This document shows positions 23,725-35,592 of a DNA stretch of 64,000 bases, piece after piece. Every line of letters begins with the position of its first letter. Positions within the stretch are counted from its first letter, which is position 1. The notes below the pieces were generated by a model that worked only from the letters and a program-made list of their open reading frames with translations, had not been told where the DNA came from and made no database searches. Position numbers and translations under genes: made by a program. The DNA lies in assembly GCF_030272615.1 (NCBI RefSeq), contig NC_081409.1:912887840-912951839 (forward strand), read 5' to 3'. This DNA is from Cryptomeria japonica. Taxonomy: Eukaryota > Streptophyta > Pinopsida > Cupressales > Cupressaceae.

Positions 23725-23763
23725 ATCTTGTAGTTGTGGGTTTGAGCCCCACGGTGGGCGCTA
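23725..23763 (-). other. G2 primer binding site with extended tRNA-Lys match
   Basis: The plus strand reads like the 3' half of a plant tRNA-Lys (CUU): the T-arm GTGGGTTTGAGCCCCAC, then GGTGGGCGCTA in place of the acceptor end and CCA. Against the tRNA-Lys sequence I recall, 34 of 39 positions agree, and all five differences (23726, 23732, 23735, 23743, 23762) are C-to-T or G-to-A. Ordinary primer sites match about 12-18 nt. Five bases (TTTTC) separate it from the LTR end. Confidence 0.75.
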
Positions 23764-23768
23764 GAAAA

Positions 23769-24891
23769 TGTGTGTGTGAAAAGTGGACCTATATCTATAT
23801 CTGCAATACACAACACTTCAATCAAGTCATTACATGCATGGTTAATCAGATATAATCAATGAATAAATAAACCATAACAAATCGACCCATTGCCTTCTAA
23901 AAGATGCGAGTATAAGATTGCTCTCAGATTATTTAGCAATACCAGTGACTAAACAACATCAAGACGAAGGATTTTATCTATATGAACATGATGAATGCTA
24001 GATGAATGCAATATTGATCTAACAAGATTTAAGCAATATTAAGTTAAATGATTTAATCAATATGAAATAATTAATATGCAATATTCAATGAGTCTAGAGA
24101 AAAAATAGTATAATAACAATATATTCTCCAGCCTCCCTTTGAATGAGAGATGAGCCTGAATTTATAGAAAATTCAGAAAGAAACCAACGGTTGAGATCAA
24201 ATGATGATGAGCGGTCAAGATTTTCCAAGAGGAAGCACAATCTAGGTGAATTGATGTGATTGGATGCTTTTCTCAGTTTTAAAGGAAATTGAACTAAAAT
24301 TAAGATTAAATCAAGAAAAAACTGATTTAAAGGAAATTGAACTAAAATTAAGATTAAATCAGAAAAAAAACTGATTTATTTTCTATTTCATTCAATTTTA
24401 ATATTTAATTGTTTTAATTTTTTTTTTTTTTGAGATTATCTATCAATTTTTAATTTGTTTTTTTCAAGATTATCTCCAATTGATTTCTTTTCTCAAATTT
24501 TAATTCTTTTTTGTCAATTAATTCCTTTTTTGATTTATTTCCATTTTTGAAGATTTGTGCTCAATTGATTTAATTGACTTAAATTAATTCCTCTTTCTTG
24601 ATTTGTTTCCTTTTTTGAAGATTTATGGCAATTTGATTTATTTAATTAAATATGCTAGGATATTTAATTAAAATAAATAAGATAATTGTTTAAAATGATT
24701 TACTTGGAATGATTAATTAATTAAATAAATATTTAATTAATATTGGTTGATTGATTTTGCCATGTGACATTTGATGATTTTAGGAATTAATTGTGTGCTC
24801 AAGATTTATTTAATTGCCTTTGGTTAGGACCTTGGTGACGTTGTCGAGATTAGGGGCTTATGGTTTAGATGACCATTTTTAGGGTATTACA
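23769..24891 (-). repeat. G2 5' LTR
   Basis: Nearly identical to 15195-16315 over its whole length, with mostly transition differences (for example CTGTATCTG against CTATATCTA near the start). It ends TATTACA, followed by the CAAAG duplication. Confidence 0.93.
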
Positions 24892-24896
24892 CAAAG

Positions 24897-26221
24897 GTTA
24901 TGCACAAGAAGAAGGTGAAGACTATGGTGAGACATTTGCACTAGTTGCAAGATTGGAAGGTCTTAGGACTCTACTTATTTTGTAGCATATAGAGGATTCA
25001 AAGTATATCAGATGGATGTGAAGTCAACATTTCTAAATGGAATATTGGAAGAGGAAGTCTACATTGAACAACTAGATGGTTATGCTTTGACTGAAGCAAA
25101 TGATATGGTGTGCAAACTACACAAGGCACTATATGGTTTGAAGCAAGCACCAAGAGCATGGTATGAAAGACTACATTGTCATTTGGTGAAGATAGGTTTT
25201 CAGAGAACCAGTGAAGACAACAATATATATCTCAAGACTGAAGGAGATAAGATACTGGTTAGTGAGGTATTTATGGATGATATCATTTTTGGAGGCAATG
25301 ATGACACGTGTGATGACTTTGATAATGAGATGAAAAGTGAATTTGAGATGTCTCTAGTAGGAGAGATAAAATTCTTTACAGGTTTGCAAATTCAATAGAT
25401 GAAGAATGATATTTTTATCACAGTCCAAATATGTGAAAGAGGTATTGAAGACTTTTGGAATGGAAGACTGTAAACCAATTGGGACACCAATGGTTACAGG
25501 TTGCAAACTATCTAAGGAGGATGATTCTGCATTAGTTGATGTAAAGGAGTACAGGTCAATGATAGGGAAACTACATTATGTTGTTCACAATAGATAGGAT
25601 ATTGCTCATGCAGTTGGATTAGTTGCCAGATTTCAAAAGAGCCCAAAGGAGACACACATGGTAGCAACTAAAAGAGTATTCAATATTTGAAGGCACAATT
25701 GATTAAATGGATTATGGTATCCATATGCAGGAGACTTTGATTTGAAAGTCTATATAGATGTAGACTGAGCGAGAAATGTTGATGATAGGAAGATTACAAC
25801 CGGAGGTGCATTCTTTCTTGGAGGAAGGCTAGTATCTTGGAGTAGCAAGAAGTAGAGTTGCATATCACAATCAACCGCAGAAGCTTAATATGTTGCAACA
25901 TACATGAATTGCACTCGGGCAATCTAGATGAAACACATTCTGGAAGGTTTCAAGTTGAAGATTACATAACTGGTAAAGATTTTCGGTGATAACACCAGTG
26001 CAATAAACATTTCAAAGAACCCGGTGTTGCATGCAAGAACCAGACATATTGAGTTGAAGTATCATTTCTTGAGAGAGAAAGTGCAAAGTAAAGATGTATC
26101 ACTGGAGCATGTTTCTTCTAAACAACAGCTTGCATATATCTTTACTAAAACTCTACCTAAGGCGACATTTGAGTATCTTAGAGGTGAGCTGGGGGTTGTA
26201 CCCCTACATGAAGTTCATTGA
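24897..26221 (+). pseudogene. Copia D reverse transcriptase and RNase H, degraded
   Basis: It resumes with GYAQEEGEDYGETFA after the G2 insertion. A frameshift near 24980 is followed by [20 protein letters not shown] and [14 protein letters not shown]. The catalytic motif reads FMDD rather than YVDD ([12 protein letters not shown], about 25270). A TAG at 25396 replaces the Q found at the matching place in Copia C ([10 protein letters not shown]). A small deletion shifts the frame at about 25422. RNase H keeps STAEA, KNPVLHARTRHIELKYHFL and FTKTLPKATFEYLRGELG with more stops, including a TGA where Copia C has the W of DWAGN. It is dead by several independent lesions. Confidence 0.9.
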
Positions 26222-26557
26222 GCAGATGTGGAAGACATCAATCCTGAAGCTTATTGCAAATCTTGAAGCAGGATTGGTGTTGAGTGGAGCTACTTCACAG
26301 GGAGAGAAGCTATTTGCAGAACTGTGAAGTATGACACTGTATGTTTTACTTTCATTTTGGCATTGCTTTCAAAGGGGGAGAAGAATTGAATGATTGAAGA
26401 GGAGAAGAACTTTAGCCACTTACCAACTGAAGACATGGAGATACAGTTGAAGGAGAGTACATGGAAAAATGTAAACCATGATTCCTATACCTGTGTATGT
26501 GCATTACTCTCAATCATCACAATCAGGTGGTATTGATATTTGTATTGCCATCAATGC

Positions 26558-26570
26558 CAAATGGGGAGAT
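26558..26570 (+). other. Copia D polypurine tract
   Basis: CAAATGGGGAGAT directly precedes the LTR start TGTTGGCATT. It differs by one base from the tract shared by Copia B and C. Confidence 0.85.
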
Positions 26571-29547
26571 TGTTGGCATTACATGAAGATTGCATTGATG
26601 AAGTATAGTTTTGTCATTGATGTAAATAGTAACTGGTAATGGAGTTGTATTACAATTGGTAATGATGCAGTTATGCAACCGGTAGTGAAGCAGTGTTGGA
26701 AACTGTATTGGTATTTCAAGCAGAGTGATTGGTGTAGGAGAACCCTTTCAAGCTCTCCCTCCTTCTTATTTTGTTGGTGTTATGCTTCTTATGAAGCCAT
26801 TGTACATAAAATAATGAGCCATGTGCTCATAGGTCCTAGGTAGGGTCCTAGTGGAGATCTTAGGGGTCATAAGTCAAGATTGTGATTTTCTTGAAAATGG
26901 AGGGTATGTGTGTCTTTGTGGTGCTTAGGGGTCCTTTATAACATGGTGGTGTCCTTAGGTTGGCCCAATGTGGGTTTAGGAGTCATGAAAAGCAACATTG
27001 AGAAAGTTGCTCAAAAGTTGCATGACAACTTTTAAAAGTTGTCAAGCAACTTTTCCACCAGGGGGTCAAAATCCTTAGTTTGGCATGGACAACCCTAATA
27101 TGGGAACACAGATCATGGCCAAGGTGGTATAAGTATTTGCAAACCCTAAATTAATGGGTTGGATGTCAGACATTGTACGACCCTAGCAAAAAGACCAGAC
27201 TGAGACTACAAAACTGTTACCAGTCAGTTTGAATGAAGCAACCAAGCAAGTTAATGGATTGAGATACGTCCAAAACTATGTGGAATGTCTTTCATGGTGC
27301 AAATAATTTCATTTAAATCAATTATTTTAGGTGTTTATTTGCAGATTGAGTGTGTTTGTAAATAGTTTGTAAATTGTCTTCTCACTGTCCAGTTTTGGAC
27401 AAGATTGTGTAAATGGCTGCATAACTCCATTCCCCATTGTGGAACCACCATAAAACCATGGGGAATGAGAGTGCAGACCTTGTACCATACTGTAAAACAA
27501 GAAGGGCCCTTGAAAATGCAGGGAGGCCATCAAGAGACCCAATCCTAGGCGAGACTAAACAGTGCCCGACTAGGAGAGGTTAAGTTGCAGAGGTCTTGGA
27601 GAGTAAGGTTGGATAGAGGAAAGTACACCCTTTGGAGGAGGTGTAAAGGAGTGTTTGAAGCATCATTGGTGTGAAGGAGGAGCCTCCACCAATCCAGACA
27701 AGGTAGCTAAAACACAAAACACTCACTGTGACCTAGGCAGACCACAAAACCCTTAAAAACCCCAAAATTTGTTCAAGGCACTGTACGACCACTTGGAGGC
27801 CCAAAACCTAGAAAATCCTTGAGCCCTTGCCAATTGAATGGTAGTCTATTTTGGGAGTTTGGGTTGTGTATGCATAATTTGTGAGAGAAAGCCCTAAAGG
27901 ACTGGGTAGGAGGCCTAATTGGTCGTAATCCTTGTAGCCCTGTTTTGTAAGCAAAAACACAAAACAGTGAAATCGGTAGAAAGGATGAAGGTAACAACTT
28001 CTTGGGGGCACATGGAGGGATGTAAAACATGGTTTAAGACCTAATTTAACCTTGCTAAGACCTTGGAAGGTGTGGAACAAGCCTAGCCCTTATTAGCCAT
28101 AGTAAGGGGTTTTGAGTCTCATGAGTATGTGAGACCTTAGGAGCAGCATAGCAACTCATTGGTGGGTGGATTGGGCAAGGTCAGGGGATTCCTCAAGCAA
28201 AGGAAGTCCTAGAGACCCTAGGGTGTGAGGAGAACACTAGGTGATCCAAGGAAAGGATCCAAGAGCATAGACTAGGCTAGTCTATCCCAAGCACCAACCC
28301 ATCAGTGATCAACCGGTAACCCTAACCTATTGATAAGCAAAACCCTAACCGATGGAGCTTGGAGAATCTGTTATGATGATCTATGATTGAATGGTGATTG
28401 AAGATGATTATGCCATGTATGCATGTTGCACGTGATGAGTTTCAAAGTGATTTTGGTGTGTGAAGATAACTGTTTATCTTGGGAATGAGCAAGTGCATAG
28501 CATGAAGTGGAAACCGCGTGATGAGTTATAGGATTCGATAAGCAGTGATCTAGGAGCAGTCGAGGTTGTCTAGAACAATGTGCATATGATTACTATGTAA
28601 TCTAACGGTCATGTTTGAACTGATATGTTTGTAATCTCTATGAGATCTTAGGTTTTGTTATGTGTTACCGACCTATTGTATTTTCTTATAAGGTCGATGA
28701 GTTATTTTGTAATAGTGTTGGCAATTTTGGTTATGTGTGGTAGTCTGATTGTTGCCAAACCCAAAGGAGTATCTACAGAATGTTTTGAAGGCAGATTTGA
28801 GCATAAAAGGATATGATCAAGCAGAGAAGTATTATTACCAGATCAACAAGACCTTGTTGTTCTCTAACAATTACAACAGTTAAATCCCCTAATCAGGTAA
28901 GCTTTAATAGGCTTGGTGCTATCTAAATCCTCTAGCCAGGTGACCCATTAGCTTGGATTTGAAATCCTCTACTGAGGTTACTCCTAACAGGGTATTGCTC
29001 TTAATAGGGTATTTTAGTCAATCCCTTAACCAGGTGGTCCTTAACCGGATCCGTTCTTAACATGACATTTTGTAAAGCTTCTAACAAGGCTTGGCTCCTA
29101 ACATGGCGAACTTCAGAAGAGTTCAGAATACTTGTGGGTATTCATCCCCACCGTGGTTTTTCCCATTTGGGTTTCCACATCAAAAATCATTGTGTCAAGT
29201 GGTGAATGATTTTGTTTATGTTTTGATATGGTTAATATGTTTAACTGGTAAAACCACTAAGACATGTTTAGATGATCGGAAGTGATCTGAAATGAGTTAT
29301 TATTGGTGTTAGTAATGTGTTTTGATGTTTTGGATAAAAGGTATCTAATTTACAGATCTGATTACACTGTTATATTGATATTTTAGTCAACCGGTAAACT
29401 TGACAGTGCAGTTACAGTTTATGGTTCAGTGTCTAAACCGGTTAGTTCAGTGAATGATTTATGAGTTGGGATTAAGTTTCGTGAAAGTTTAGTTTGTTTT
29501 CTATCTACTGATTCACCCCCCCCTCCTTTCAGTAGTTGATCGGATCA
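26571..29547 (+). repeat. Copia D 3' LTR, about 3 kb
   Basis: It starts TGTTGGCATTACATG after the polypurine tract. The end is either 29531 or about 29547, after the ATTCACCCCCCCC run that also marks the end of the Copia B LTR. It holds an array of degenerate CCTCTAACAAGGT-like repeats (about 28870-29105) and the conserved hairpin at 29153-29178. No other LTR of this copy is in the window, so no target duplication can be checked. Confidence 0.7.
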
Positions 29548-29911
29548 TTATTGATTCATCATATCATCACAATCTCATTACCTGCCTAATTTGTTCTATT
29601 TAAAGGCAACTTACAAAGCATGTGAATTTTTCAACACAATGCTTCAAAGAGTTATGTGATCTCATTGAATGCACTGTAATTAGAAAAGTTATGTCATTAC
29701 CCTCATATTATCAAATGGTCATTTATGTGCGAGTTTACTAAAATCTAAAATGAATCAATTTCTAATAAATTCATATTGGCAAAATTTAGAATGCCAAATG
29801 ATAGATTATTTATTCATCAATTTAATTTTGAATAGTTAATAATCTATAAATAATTAAAATTGTTCTTTAATTTTTTTAACTAATAATTTATTATTATTTC
29901 TAAGTAAGTAA

Positions 29912-29913
<2 letters not shown>

Positions 29914-29947
<34 letters not shown>
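29914..29947. repeat. (TA)n microsatellite
   Basis: About 17 uninterrupted TA dinucleotides. Confidence 0.95.
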
Positions 29948-29948
<1 letters not shown>

Positions 29949-31108
29949 CTTAGAATTTCACTTCACATGTCTCTATTGGGAATTGAACTTGGGTCTCCAC
30001 ATTAAGCTCAACCCCTTGGACAAGTTTTTAAATAATTAGTAATTGCTAATTACTTAATTATTATTATTTAAAATTGTTTAAAAAATATAACTTGTCCCAT
30101 TCTTTATAGTTTTATTTTTAAAAATTAAAATTAAAAATTTAACTATTGTTAACAATATTAAATCTTAATTGTTAATTAGTAATTATTTATTATAAATTAT
30201 CATTAAATATTATAAATAATTATATATCATTGTAAACTCATTTATTTATCAATATTAATTTTAATATTTGAATTTATAATTTTAATTAAAATTGTTGTGT
30301 AAAATTGATTTTAACTAATAATTTCTACATGATATATTATTTGTAATTAAATTTTATTTTTAATACTTTTCATTACTTATTATTATTGTCAGTATCTTTA
30401 AAAAAAATCTTTCTAAACATGTATATTAAGAAATTTCTTTTTAAAAAAAAAAAAATTATTTAAAAAAATAAAAAAATAAATTATTTTTTTAATAGTATTG
30501 ATTATTAATAATTATTAAAATCTTAAACATCAAAAGAATAAATAACCATGAAAATGTAAAATCGCAAAGGGAAGAAAGCTTATACAATATATCAAATATT
30601 ATTATTTATTAAAATATTTTCTAAGAGATAAGTCTTATTCTTGTTGCTGAAACCAAAAAATATTTAACTATTTTTTTCAAATGGAGGAAGCTTCTAGAAA
30701 ATATTCCAAATATTTCACCCACTTTCACTTCAATTCCTTTTCCACAGGGCTTTGATGGGACGTGAATTTGTCTATGGAAATGTAATTACTGTTTGTAGCA
30801 GTATTTTGGCAGAAGGTAAATTACAAATTCAGTGCTGACGTCCAACATGAGACTTTCTTGGGACGGAACGAATGACATCAAATTAACCCGGTTTAACGAT
30901 CTCGCCTTTCCGACATGCGTAAGACAATACCGGCGGGCTATGCCCACCCTATCGGCTAATAAAACTGGCATATATCAATCAAACACTCTACCATGGCATA
31001 TATTCATAGTAAGTATGCTCACCAACAAATTGTTTCAACCACAATGTACTACATGTCCAAAAACAAAATAATAATATACTAACTAATGCATAATTATATA
31101 TATTCATG

Positions 31109-31109
<1 letters not shown>

Positions 31110-31142
<33 letters not shown>
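31110..31142. repeat. (AT)n microsatellite
   Basis: About 16 AT dinucleotides, preceded by a shorter TATATATA run at 31094. Confidence 0.95.
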
Positions 31143-31146
<4 letters not shown>

Positions 31147-32558
31147 TACTTATTATTAAATAGTCATTAATAAGGAATAGTATAATAAAATACTTACTAT
31201 GAATATTAATAGATGTTATTAATAATTAATATTATAATAATTTATTATTATATGTTTATTATTATTATAATATAGGCAAATTATTACATGTATAATTACA
31301 CATGGTACTAGTTATCATACTTATTATAATATTTGATTAATTAACAATAATAATTGTATGGGTAGGTAGGCTTGTGTATTTTGAGCAATACTGAAGGGTT
31401 TTCTTACTGGTTCTTTCCCTTTAGTGCTCCTTGAACTAGACACCTTGTAAAAAAAATTAAATATATTAATATAATTCAATGGTTTACCCACTTTTATAAA
31501 TAATAATAATAATAATTGTATAGTTATTATATTATATAATAATAATTATAATGTATATTAATAAATTAAAATTTAATGATTAAGAATTTTTGTATATGGA
31601 GCTTTAATTCTAATTTGACATACTTTGTTTCTTGCAAAACCTTTACTCTACATATCTAATTTTTGTTACATGCAAAAATCATTCTTGTTACAATGTTGTT
31701 TAACTAAGTAAATATGTTATAGATTTTACTAATTCACACAAACTAGGTGCAATTCATCTTTTGTTTCCTTACAAAAGAAAAATATTTTATGATTTAATAC
31801 TTAAACATAAATGGTTCAAGGATAAACTTTGCTCAACACTATTTATCAAAAGATTTACTATATTATTTAAAGAATTTCAAATTATTATTTAACGATGTAC
31901 AATTGTATTTACAATAGAAGAACCTATCCCAATTACATTTCCATATATAACCTAAATACAAAGATTGTACATATAATAACAAATCCAATTACTTGGACCA
32001 ACCTTTGGAGGCACAATTCTAGCAGATGAAGAAATATCAGTGTGACCTTCCATATAAGAGACATTATCCTCCACAATAGGAGACACTTGCTGAATAGGTT
32101 TGATATTTAGAGGCTCTTCATTGGATGACCAAACTGATCATGCAAACCAACAAATCAATCCAAAGCCACCACAAGAATGTCAACATTAACATGGTCTAGA
32201 AGTATTTCAATCTCTTGCAATATTTGGTCTAAATTGTAACAGATTATAATTGACTTGACTGCACATAATAACTCACCACAATACCCAGTAATTTAAAAAC
32301 ATAAAAGGCTACTAATGGAAAAATCACCATGATCAAATCACTAATTTTCCAAATCAATTTATTACTGCAATTCTTATTTAAAGAATCCTAAATTATCATT
32401 TAACAATGTCAATATTTTAAAATTATCACTACAATTTACAAAAGTTCTAACTCCAATACAAAAGCATTATGGCAAGAACTTGATGCAAATGCGTCTCTTG
32501 TTTCACATAAATATTACATTAATTATCCAAAAAAAGGCTTAATATCTCATGATGCAAT

Positions 32559-32718
<160 letters not shown>

Positions 32719-34842
32719 ACCCGCTTCTTATTAAGTCCATTGATTATTTCAATGTCACATGCACACTTTTAGAAACATATATAAAGCCCCCCCTGTATGG
32801 TGGAAAAGAGAGACATGAATCAAATAATGCATCCAACTCAAAAAAATTAGTTTATTGTTTCATCTAACATTCAACTAACATATTAGGTTATCTAGCTTAT
32901 TTATATATACTTGTAATTATGCCTATCACTATATCAACATGCAAGCTAGTATTTATAAACTATACCTAGCCCACAATCATTTCCCCTCTAAAGTACAATT
33001 GAAATTTGAATTATATAAAGCATATTTTTTTGTAATTCTAATGCATTAATTATTTAAGTTGGTGGTTGAGTGTGGCTAAAGGCGTCCATGGTAGCTAGTT
33101 TATGAAGTCCACAACAGAATATTGCATTATCATGGTGTTGGTAGATAATACAAGTCCTATCTTATAAATATGAAATTGTTGGCAATCAATTCTCAACTCT
33201 ATTACTATAGGAAACTTAAATTATAGATTTTATAGGGCCTACTTCTATTATTATAGTTCTCTAGACCTAATTAGGGTGAACGTTTCAAAAATATGTTGTT
33301 GGGATTCTTGGAGGAGCAAGTTTTTCTACAATAACCACACACCTTATGGGTCATCAAGTGAGTCTATCATTGGAAGATCACATGGTCTATGCTCCTTTAT
33401 GATACATTTTCCTTCAGTTTTTTTTTGGAATCCCTAGGAGCATGCCACAAGGCTTCAATTAAGTTGTAACTTAACTTCAACCAACAAAATAACTTGGGTC
33501 TATAAATGCTTTAACACTTTTTGAGCATTATAGTACTACTTACACAACCACATGTCACAACACCAAGGATACTTGTGAAATCATCTAATGCCTCCTTGAA
33601 CAACACCTACAAGCTATTAGATTAGACCCAACTTGAAGAGCTAGATGACATGCATTCATGGGACCTAGAAGTTTATCAAACTGCACAAAGTGAAAGAAAT
33701 TAGGGAGGATTCAAGTAGAAACTATAGGGAAATTTTATTGATTGAACATCAAGGTGGGATGAATCTTCTATTTTTTGTAAAGGATATACTATAATCTTGG
33801 TGACTCCAAAAGGTTTTTTCACTTGTAGAAGGAGGGGGACCAATAAGTGTATCCAGTGGGTGTAGAGTCACCAACCAATAAATAAAACTTCAAAATTTCA
33901 AAACTCACATTGAATATAACTACCCCTTAAACCCAACTAAGGGAAGCCATGATCTTCCCCTAATCGTCATTCTTGTGTAGGTTGACCTTTTGTAGTAGCC
34001 TACACTCATGATCTACCTTTAATGTATGTTCATATGATATAATTGAGCTCATTGGCTAAAAACTTGCACAAGTTTCCCTAGGATAGAAATTGGCTTTATT
34101 ATCCAACCATCATTTCCTTTTTTTTTTTTCTTATGTCAAGAATAACCCATCAATCTCAATCTCCTCTAGACCTTTGTTCCTAACTTCTTTTAGAAGGTAC
34201 TTGTAGAGAGCACCATGTTATTAGAATCCATTAGAGAGGGGAGGTTTGATTTATGATGATATGGATGTAGGCTTCAATGTCTACTATATATTATGCGATG
34301 ACTGATTGACATTCTATACATTCTAGTATAAAAACATCATTGTTCAAGACATTTTTAATATGTTAGGTAGTGAAAAATCTATTCTATATATCTATGGTGA
34401 TCAAATTTAGTGTATATGCATTGTATATTAGCATGATAGTGGTTTATGCATTATTGACTATGGGAATGAGGGAACACCAACATCAATATGCATCTAAACC
34501 ATTGAGTATAAAGCCTAATCATACTCAATAAATTTTAGCATTTATGTGAATGGCTAGTAGAATGCTAAAACACCTTTCATTGTTCTCAATGAAGACCATG
34601 TATGATCTCAATGAGTCTATAGAAATTTTGAGCTCCTCAATTTTGTCCTGGATTATTTTAGCATATATTCTTTGCTCTTAATCATCACTCTTCTTTGTGA
34701 AATATTTTATAGTTTTCTTCTATGTGTCTCTTTGATTATAGAGTAGAGTGAGCTAGTTGTACTAAGTATTTAGTTTCATACTTATAGATCTTTATTGCAT
34801 TATTGAGACACTAGAAGGAGATGTCCTCGATAGTGCTTTTCC

Positions 34843-35139
34843 TCACGAGTGTCCTTGATAGGTTGGTACAGAAATGAAACAACAAGAGGGAGCATTTATG
34901 TTTGCAAGACTCCTTTCATTTGGGTGTGGAGCATTTATGTTTGGACATCTCTCTATGTCAAGATAGACAGTGATATCAAGGGGCTTATCAATGGATACAA
35001 TTATGTTCTTCATAAATACACTTGTCTCGTCGTACGCGTTTTGGAAGAGACTTTGATTTTTTGCATTAGAAAAATCTTGCAATAATTTGTCATCGGGCGT
35101 TAGGAAATGAAAGGAGAAACACTCATCCAAATTGATCAT
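34843..35139 (-). CDS. small ORF of unknown nature, conserved between two duplicated units
   Basis: A 98-codon frame starting MINLDECFSFHFLTPDDKLL. The same first 62 residues with one change (A to V) occur in copy 2 at 40341-40529, where the frame then differs because of a short deletion in a GGAGCATTTATGTTTG repeat. No domain is recognised. Conservation is expected from the DNA duplication alone, so this may not be a gene. It could be a remnant exon of a transposon protein. Confidence 0.2.
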   Translation of the reverse strand: MINLDECFSFHFLTPDDKLLQDFSNAKNQSLFQNAYDETSVFMKNIIVSIDKPLDITVYLDIERCPNINAPHPNERSLANINAPSCCFISVPTYQGHS

Positions 35140-35592
35140 TCAATAAAACTGGCATATATCAATCAAACACTCTGTCATGGCTTAATTTCAATGGACTGAG
35201 AGAGAACGTGAAGCAAAAGGGCCCATGACTGATAGTAGTACACATAATAAAGTCTTTTCTACAGTCCCAAGATTTTACTCCTCTTCAATCTTCAACTACA
35301 TATATAGTTTGGATAATAACAAATAACAACCAAGGGGCAACTTAATTTATTGTCTTGTGCATAGTTTTTCAGACATTTAGTGTTAAAGCTCCTGTGAGTA
35401 ATTAGAACAGTGGACCAATCGACTAGGTCATGGACCTTTGGTGACCTCATCTTATTTTTGGCTCTTTGTGTTCCTGTCATAGGCCCCATAAGCTCAAATC
35501 CCTAGAGATGATGTTCTGATATGCACATTAGAGCAACATCTATAACATTATTTTTGAAACATTACACTATTTCTGCCTCTTCATAAATAAAA

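Larger units (their letters stand above)
15195..24891 (-). mobile_element. complete non-autonomous Gypsy-type element G2
   Basis: A 9.7-kb element with TG...CA ends and a perfect duplication, CAAAG, at 15190-15194 and 24892-24896. LTRs of 1,121 and 1,123 bp differ at few positions, so the insertion is fairly recent. A primer site matching tRNA-Lys lies at 23725-23763 and a polypurine tract at 16316-16330. The only sizeable gene is a capsid-less, zinc-knuckle, proline/serine-rich protein (21725 to 19428). There is no protease, reverse transcriptase, RNase H or integrase, so it must be moved by another element's enzymes. Confidence 0.93.
14700..29547 (+). mobile_element. Copia element D, 5' part missing, interrupted by G2
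   Basis: The coding sequence starts abruptly near 14700 within the acidic linker before reverse transcriptase, is broken at 15194/24892 by G2, and resumes with reverse transcriptase and RNase H to 26221. A polypurine tract (26558-26570) and a long 3' LTR (26571 to about 29547) follow. The integrase, gag and 5' LTR are absent, and the sequence to the left belongs to other elements. Several stops and frameshifts make it a dead copy. Confidence 0.85.
29548..32533. other. AT-rich intergenic sequence
   Basis: No gene is seen. It contains (TA)n at 29914-29947 and (AT)n at 31110-31142, a tRNA-like fragment at about 29960-30027, and long runs of A/T. A small patch (30820-30960) is richer in C/G but has no sustained frame. 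Confidence 0.6.

Noticed and set aside
23725-23763. A tRNA-Lys gene fragment as an RNA gene
   Set aside because: Only the 3' half is present and it sits exactly at the primer site position, five bases from the LTR end.
28870-29105. CRISPR-like array
   Set aside because: Repeats are degenerate, spacing varies, and the region lies inside a plant LTR.
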